From Gentiana macrophylla (Eukaryota > Streptophyta > Magnoliopsida > Gentianales > Gentianaceae): 64,000 nt of DNA. Position numbers and translations under genes: made by a program. The notes under the pieces were generated by a model that ran no database searches, was not told the DNA's origin, and saw nothing but the letters and a program-made list of their open reading frames with translations. This document shows positions 58,200 to 64,000 of the stretch, in pieces (the stretch's first letter is position 1; each line of letters opens with the position of its first letter). The stretch spans positions 64,645,824-64,709,823 of the forward strand of contig CM047807.1 in the NCBI GenBank assembly GCA_026214975.1, given 5' to 3'.

Positions 58200-59868
58200 T
58201 GTTAGGTGTAGTGCCCGAAAGACAATTATATAATTGTTTTAGGACAGAATTAATAATTCCTCTTATTATATGCATGTATGCTTATAATTAAGACACTACT
58301 GAAAACCCTAAGTACCTCATTTATGTGATCACATAACTCAGTGTATGGCTATACACAAGAGGATTGATTTAGTGAGATGTACTTAAAATTAACTTAGTCC
58401 GTAGCGTTTATTAATCTGAGTATGGGTCTCATGATTAATTTGCTATTAATGTGCCCAGAACACTTTAGGTGTGACAGTCTTATCTGGACTGTCGGTAATA
58501 GGGTACCTAATGGGGCATTTATATATGATGATGATCATATATGGCAGGACCGATTGGATTTGAGTTCTCGATATAATTCCGTAATCGAGAAGTCTTATCG
58601 TATCACAAGATGATCATATATGGATTAATCTCAATCCTGAGGTGATCACAGACGACTGCTTGGACTAGGGTAGGGTTTGATGTGTTAGTAAGGATCACTT
58701 CACAGTATGTGGTCCAACACTTCTCGTTGGCTCTATTCTGGGATGAGTGAGTAGTCTGTGTAATCACAGATATAAAATCCATTCCTTCCCTCAGGAAGTA
58801 GACAGACAGTTCCCTTATTTGTTAACTCTAGAAACTGATCGATGTGCCCAGTTCATACTATATTAGTTGTGAACTAATTGATCACTAGGGGGTTAATGGT
58901 AAATAAGGATAATATGCTTCGAGAAGGGTTTACGGAGATATCCCGAATCGAAGTGAACAGTCTATGGAAGATTTATCCGTATGTAATGATTATATCAGTG
59001 AACGCTTATCAACTCATACGTGAGTGTAAGTTTATATCTATATTCAGCAGAGTTTAGTTTCGGGTTTATGGTGGTGTAATCCCGGAAATAATAAATTGAA
59101 TATAATTGTTCGGTCATACGAATAATTTTATTTAATTTATTGTAGCTACTGAATATGGGTCCATGGTCCCCGACGTGGCTCCTAACATAGCATATGTTTT
59201 CTCGTCGTTTCACCTCAATTATAATTAAATAGTTGGATTGGACTATTTAATTGATATGTGGATTAATTGTTTAGGAAATTAGTTTTCTTAATAAATAATA
59301 AGACATGTGATTAAATTATTTATGTGTTAAATAATTTAAGGAAGAGAAAATATTTTGTATATCCTAATTAATTTAGGAATGTTTTAGATTTATCTTTTTA
59401 AGGAAAAGGATTAATTTAATAATTAATGGTTAATTATTAAATCTTTGGAGAACAAGGATTACTCTCCTATATAAAGAGAGTTCTCCCAAGCCTTTTTGAC
59501 AATCACATTACACGCATATTGGTGTGTATTATAGCTTAGAATTTTTGGCTATAATACTAGGGTTTTGAGTTGGGATAATCCTCGGGATTATTCCGGTACC
59601 ATATCAAGGAGGTCCGGCGGCTTGAAACACTATCCACTTGGTGTTGCTTGGAGATACACGTCGGAAGACTGTGGATTCTCATCTGGCTTGGATCTTGGAT
59701 TGAAGATTGTTCTTGGAGTTTATTCACCATAAACTGGTAAACAATCTAACCCCCTCGTAGGTTAGATCTATTTATTTTACGTATTTTGGTTGACTGAATC
59801 TAGATCTATACTATTCCGCTGCATAATCGGGTGGATCTTTGATCCATCCGGTGATATTACATCTAACA
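58200..59868 (+). repeat. LARD2 5' LTR (1669 bp)
   Basis: Starts tgttaggtgtagtgcccg, identical to the LARD1 LTR start, and ends attacatctaaca. TATA-like ctatataaag at about 59467. It aligns in reverse with both LARD1 LTRs (for example ccatggtccccgacgtggct against agccacatcggggaccatgg) but is clearly more distant than they are from each other. Confidence 0.88.
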
Positions 59869-59870
59869 AG

Positions 59871-59883
59871 TTGTATCAGAGCC
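59871..59883 (+). other. LARD2 primer binding site
   Basis: TTGTATCAGAGCC two bases after the LTR; the initiator-Met site with one change at position 2. Confidence 0.78.
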
Positions 59884-60394
59884 TTTGATCTAGCAAGCAA
59901 AGTATGTAAATTTTAGATCTAAGGAGTGGAATAAGCATGTTAGATTGTTTTTATTTTTCGTTTTATTATAAATTCGAAAATATCATGTTGTATGCTTGTG
60001 AATGTTGTGGTTGAAGAGATGGATTGGGTTGGTATTGTTTACCCGTAGATCTATTTTGTAGCTCTCTTGTTTAGTAACAATTGAGCATAGGATTTGTATT
60101 CTAATTTAATGTCAATCGAAAATTATGTGTGAAAGTAGCATCTTTGTTGTAATTTTTTTTACATTCCGGGCTCGAAATATCAAGATCTTACTGAAAAGAT
60201 GAAGATCAAGGCGAAACCCAAGGTATGAACGAGGAGAAATGGCTAAAACCTGTTTTTTAATTAAAATTCTGCACTACATGACTTTCTGCGACGCTGAAAA
60301 GCGTCGCTATAAGTCTGTTTTTTTATAAAACCCTATTCGGATAGGGTTTACTAAGGCGGCTGTTATTAATTTTTTTTATATAAACTGTTTTGTT

Positions 60395-61375
60395 TTGTTT
60401 TTCCACGAAATACGAAAGCTTTTATTAATCGGATAAACCGAACTTTACAACGCGGCAGAAACCCGCACTACAACGCGGCCAAAAACCGCTCTACAACGCG
60501 GCCTAGCCGCAAAACAGACAACCTACGTTACAACAAAGCCAAATAATAGGTTGAATCAAGGGTGCTGAACAGAAGGAAACTTTGCAACAAAAATATTTTC
60601 TTAAGGAGGCGTTCAGACATGTGAATCCTCTCGGCAACTTATTATTCGACTCACACAAACAAAAACAAAAAACAAAAAACACAACAACCGCCGCCACCGC
60701 CTAGGCTCCGCCAAGTCCTTGCAAGCTAGCCGCCCCTCCTAGTACCAAACGACAAATCACGAGTTGCGACGAATGATGCCACAGGTGACGGAGAAACGAA
60801 AGCTTCCACGAATGACCATCGACAACCCGAGATCCGCAAGCGATAGTAGAAAGTCGAGGGCTGAACCTCCGAGAAAAAACTCCTCGGAACCGAACTACTC
60901 AGCCGCAACAACCAAAGGAAAGCCAGCAGCAAGAACAACGAAGAGTAGAGGAAGCGTCACCGGCATCCTCCCAAGCCCCAGATCTAAAACACAACATCGA
61001 CCAACGCCACCAAAAGTCGCCGGAAATTATGTCAGGCCGCCAAAGGAAAGGCCAACTGCTCCCTCCTGAACGAAAATCGAAAGAGAGAAGCAAATAGCTT
61101 CCAGCCAACCCGAAGCACCGGGCGAAGACGATGGAGTAGAAGATCGAGCAAAACAAGAGAAAGCAAGGGAGGAGAAAACAAAAGAAAATAAACTAGAAGA
61201 GTGAGTATTTACAACAGTGAGGAGATAATGGACGCCGGCAGCACAAGGCCGCCGGCGTCAAGAGGAGATTATGCAAAGGGGGCCGGCTAGGGAATATAGG
61301 GGCGAGAGAAATGAAGAGGACTCTAGAAGGGGCCGAATTATTTTCCTCTCAAAAGAGTCGACAGTCGAGAAAATC
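60395..61375 (-). mobile_element. LINE-like retroposon, 981 bp, with 20-bp target duplication
   Basis: Identical 20-bp strings (tttatataaactgttttgtt) at 60375-60394 and 61376-61395 flank it. On the minus strand it ends ccgattaataaaagctttcg then a short A-rich tail (ggaaaaacaa), like plant L1-type LINE 3' ends. The other end is GC-rich with a gacgccggc...gccggcgtc inverted repeat (61229-61260). No endonuclease or RT is found. The ~70-100 codon frames inside are not recognised. Probably a non-autonomous or internally deleted LINE. Confidence 0.7.
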
Positions 61376-63185
61376 TTTATATAAACTGTTTTGTTATGTC
61401 TGCCGAATTTGAGCACAAATTTTTTTTTTATTTTTCTGGAAAATAATTTATAAACAGCCGCACATATTAAAAAAAAATTTAATTGAAAAGGTTTTTATTA
61501 CAAATAAATTGGATTTATTTAATTTAAAAGCATTTTCTCCTCTCGGGTGTTCGTGGTTCGTGATCCGGTGGTTCGAGTTCAAGATTCGAAGTTCAAGACT
61601 CGAAGATTAGATTATATTTTTACTTTTCCTTAGAAAATAGGTTAGTCGGGGGTACCAACGAACCATCTCGGTGTTTATTTTTTCCGTTATTTTTTCGTGT
61701 ATGATCGAAAATTGTATGATATAACCGGAAATTACCATGACATGCATCATATCATGATTCCACTCAAATGCATACATGTAGCTAGTTTATTTCGAAAATT
61801 AGGCATTTATAACTCGGATAATTAGTTTAAAGGCTTATTTAATTAATATGTGGTAGTTAATAAATAAGTAACTAATTATAAAAACCGAGGAACCGGGTTT
61901 TGTCAATCGTTACGATTTTAGTGATGTATTCTCGGTGAATCCCACTTAGATAAATCGTTGAGCTTTTTGGTGATGGCTTCTCAGTGCACCCACCTTAAAC
62001 AGAAACGAGATTACGCTTTGGTTGATAATTTGGAAATCGAAGAATCTTAGTACATTGGTTCGGAAATGGTCTAACCATGCTTGGGCGAGTTCAACAGAGC
62101 TTCGGCTCAATCAACTCCCATCCACGTGTGATGTACGTTACAGTAGTTTGACAAGACTTAGCATAGCCGATAAGCCTTCGGGCTAAACGGGGCTTCTCTT
62201 GCCGGATTGACCTGAACTATCATATATGTTCCAACGAATAAGACGGCGTAGGCTTGCCTACATAACCGACCTCGCTCGAGTACTTTGATTTATTGTTTCT
62301 TATTGTCAAGGCCGAAACCGTAATTAGTAAACCCACAACTTTTTCAAATTATTGAGTGGTAGCGGGAAGGCGACAAACAACCCCACGGCCTCTACTATAG
62401 ATGCAAGCACGTGAGAGAAGGGGTGACGCCGAGCCGCTTTGACTCGCCCCTCGCGGGTGGTGTTCACCCTATCAAAATTCAAGGCTTGATTTCCGAAAGG
62501 ATAGGATTTCGGTACTCGTTGAGTCATCGACCGACCTCAAGCGGCGGCACACTCGGGGCGTACTTTGAGATCTGATATAGTAGGTCACACTCGTTATGGA
62601 TATTTTCGAAATATCTAGGCTAGAAAAAGGAAGGTAATCAATGATTAAAGACCGGGATGTCTGATTCCCGTGGGATGTTTGATTCTCAAAGTTTAATCAT
62701 TGAGAGAGATTGTCTCAGTTTAATCGTCACCTCTTTGACTGACCCTGCGGCGGCACTGAGGTGTGAGGTTAAATCCTTGGAATGGTAGGATAGACTTTAA
62801 ACAAGTTTATTATTCCTAAAATAAAAATCTAGTAGTGAAAATTTAATTTTTGAATTTAACTTTCTGTCAGGTTTATTTACAAATTTAATCTCTAGACTAC
62901 TAAACTGTTAGCAATAGGACTTCATTAAAAATGTGGAAAGTAACAAGTGTGTTGTAAATTATCAAAAAATGCATTTATTTTTCCGGAAGAGATTTATTGT
63001 CTTGAGCCTTTAAATTTTATGTGACATAGTATATGTATGTCATTCGTGTTGAACGAGAGACGACCATATTTAGTTTACAAAAGATGATATAGGACTATTA
63101 GACAAATTCATTTAGTGAATTTTAAAAGTGTAATTACACAACAAATTTCTAAAATGAAAAATTGGAAAATCATATACATAAGGCG

Positions 63186-63550
63186 TTGCTAGTTAGACGG
63201 TATTTAGAACCGATAAACTAGTGGGAGCCTTAGCCTTATGATTTTTTGTTTTTCTGAATCATTAGAAATGTGTAATGGACTGCACAAGAGTTTTTCCATT
63301 CATTGGAAAAACAAGAATAAAGCGCTGCTAGTTAGACAAGATTTTGGAACTGATAAACTATTGGGAGCTTAGTTCTGGAGATTTTATAATCTTTGAAACA
63401 TCATGAACACAACATTGCTAGTTAGACAGTATTTGGAACTGATAAACTAGTGGGAGCTTAGTTCTAGGTGATGTTCTAATCTTTGAAAAATCATAAATAC
63501 AAAGTGTTGCTAGTTAGACGGTATTTGGAACCGATAAACTAGTGGGAGCT
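63186..63550 (+). repeat. Four-copy internal repeat of LARD2
   Basis: About 45-bp cores at 63186, 63325, 63415 and 63507: ttgctagttagac, then a tatttggaacYgataaact stretch, then agtgggagctt. Spacing is 139, 90 and 92 bp with partly conserved spacers. LARD1 has one core, reversed, at 31611-31655. Confidence 0.85.
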
Positions 63551-64000
63551 TTGGTCTTATGATTTGTCGATTAGAAAAATCGATAGTCCAAACAAGTAAC
63601 ACTGAACATCCCACAGTTCAAGAGTAGTGTCTACTCAAACGAACTGCTAGTCAAGACTGTTTCCATCTAAGGAAAGTCGAGAATGGGAAAGAATGTTTAT
63701 ATGTGTTAGTCATCTAAACTAAGTAGTTTTAAGGCTAAACCGGAAAGACAACGGGCAGTTATTTCAGATAGACTAGTGGGAGTGATATAAGGAAATGAAT
63801 CTCGGATTCAATTCTTGAGTATCACAGAAAATTCATTTTCTGTTTTCAGATTTGTTGGAATGAACGCATTCATTTTCAATAGGATAATTTGTTTGTCTTA
63901 TTGACGATAAATATAACATTCGTAGCACGAACCTAAGACTCGGACTTTTGTTTGATACCACTAAGCATTGCTGAAAAGGTATTAGTAACGCATCTTAAAA

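Larger units (their letters stand above)
58200..64000 (+). mobile_element. LARD2, non-coding LTR element, 3' part outside window
   Basis: LTR 58200-59868, primer site and more than 4 kb of internal sequence related to LARD1 in the opposite orientation. No gag or pol. It is inserted in the 3' region of element E. The 5 bp before it are GTCAA, a duplication that can be tested only beyond the window. Confidence 0.87.
59884..64000 (+). other. LARD2 internal domain, non-coding
   Basis: No credible protein. Segments conserved with LARD1 are at about 59990-60060, 61650-61990, 62290-62760 and 63000-63990. Interrupted by a LINE-like insertion (60395-61375). It contains a four-copy repeat at 63186-63550. 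Confidence 0.78.

Noticed and set aside
58200..59868. Solo LTR
   Set aside because: It is followed by a primer site and internal sequence shared with LARD1, so it is a 5' LTR.
60764..61069. 101-codon plus-strand ORF, Arg/Pro/Ser-rich
   Set aside because: It reads against the orientation of the LINE-like insertion; GC-rich sequence keeps frames open by composition.
63186..63550. Possible CRISPR-like array
   Set aside because: Plant nuclear LTR element, imperfect units, uneven spacing and related spacers.

Overview
The window is nuclear DNA of a flowering plant, most likely a eudicot. It is AT-rich, intron-bearing and almost entirely built of transposable elements. No ordinary single-copy host gene, rRNA, tRNA, CRISPR array or bacterial-type operon is visible. 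The species cannot be named from sequence alone.

Layout, left to right. 1-8487 is the 3' part of a SIRE-like Copia element (A, + strand): integrase tail, RT, RNase H, a long extra 3' coding region, polypurine tract (PPT) and 3' LTR. A is inserted in a second, minus-strand element of the same lineage (B, 8488-11579), whose 5' half is deleted. A small fragment of another Copia lineage with its LTR follows (about 11940-13094). From about 13.1 to 42.8 kb lies a minus-strand Helitron remnant: the C-terminus of a RepHel helicase at 42.0-42.8 kb and an intron-containing RPA70-like OB-fold gene at 13.8-18.6 kb. These were once adjacent. They are now split by a solo Gypsy-type LTR (minus, 18724-41893 including its insert), which contains a complete Copia element (C, 19247-40281, 5-bp TSD CACAC), which in turn contains a largely non-coding LTR element (LARD1, 26806-35788, minus). 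The RPA-like gene is further broken by a second solo Gypsy-type LTR (15457-17748, TSD ATCAA), a 302-bp TRIM (18222-18523, TSD CTCTT) and a 167-bp hAT-type MITE (13948-14114).

42.9-43.5 kb holds an intact 146-aa minus-strand ORF with a TATA-like box. 44.0-47.7 kb is a degenerate Copia element resembling the Tork/Tnt1 group. 47.7-58.2 kb contains a copy of the extra 3' coding region and a SIRE-like element (E) with LTR, PBS and gag remnant but no pol, in which the extra 3' region is the main content. 58.2-64 kb is the 5' LTR and internal part of a second non-coding LTR element (LARD2), carrying a 981-bp LINE-like insertion.

The most interesting biology is the recurrent extra 3' coding region of the SIRE-like elements (A, B, C, a copy at 48 kb, and E). 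It shares two conserved blocks, has a coiled-coil or low-complexity tail, in several copies has its own TATA-like box about 115-120 bp before the ATG, and persists where pol has been lost. A second unexpected signal is patches in which CTG/CAG of one repeat copy appear as TCG/CCG/CG in the other. They break reading frames and look more like a sequence-consensus artefact than mutation.
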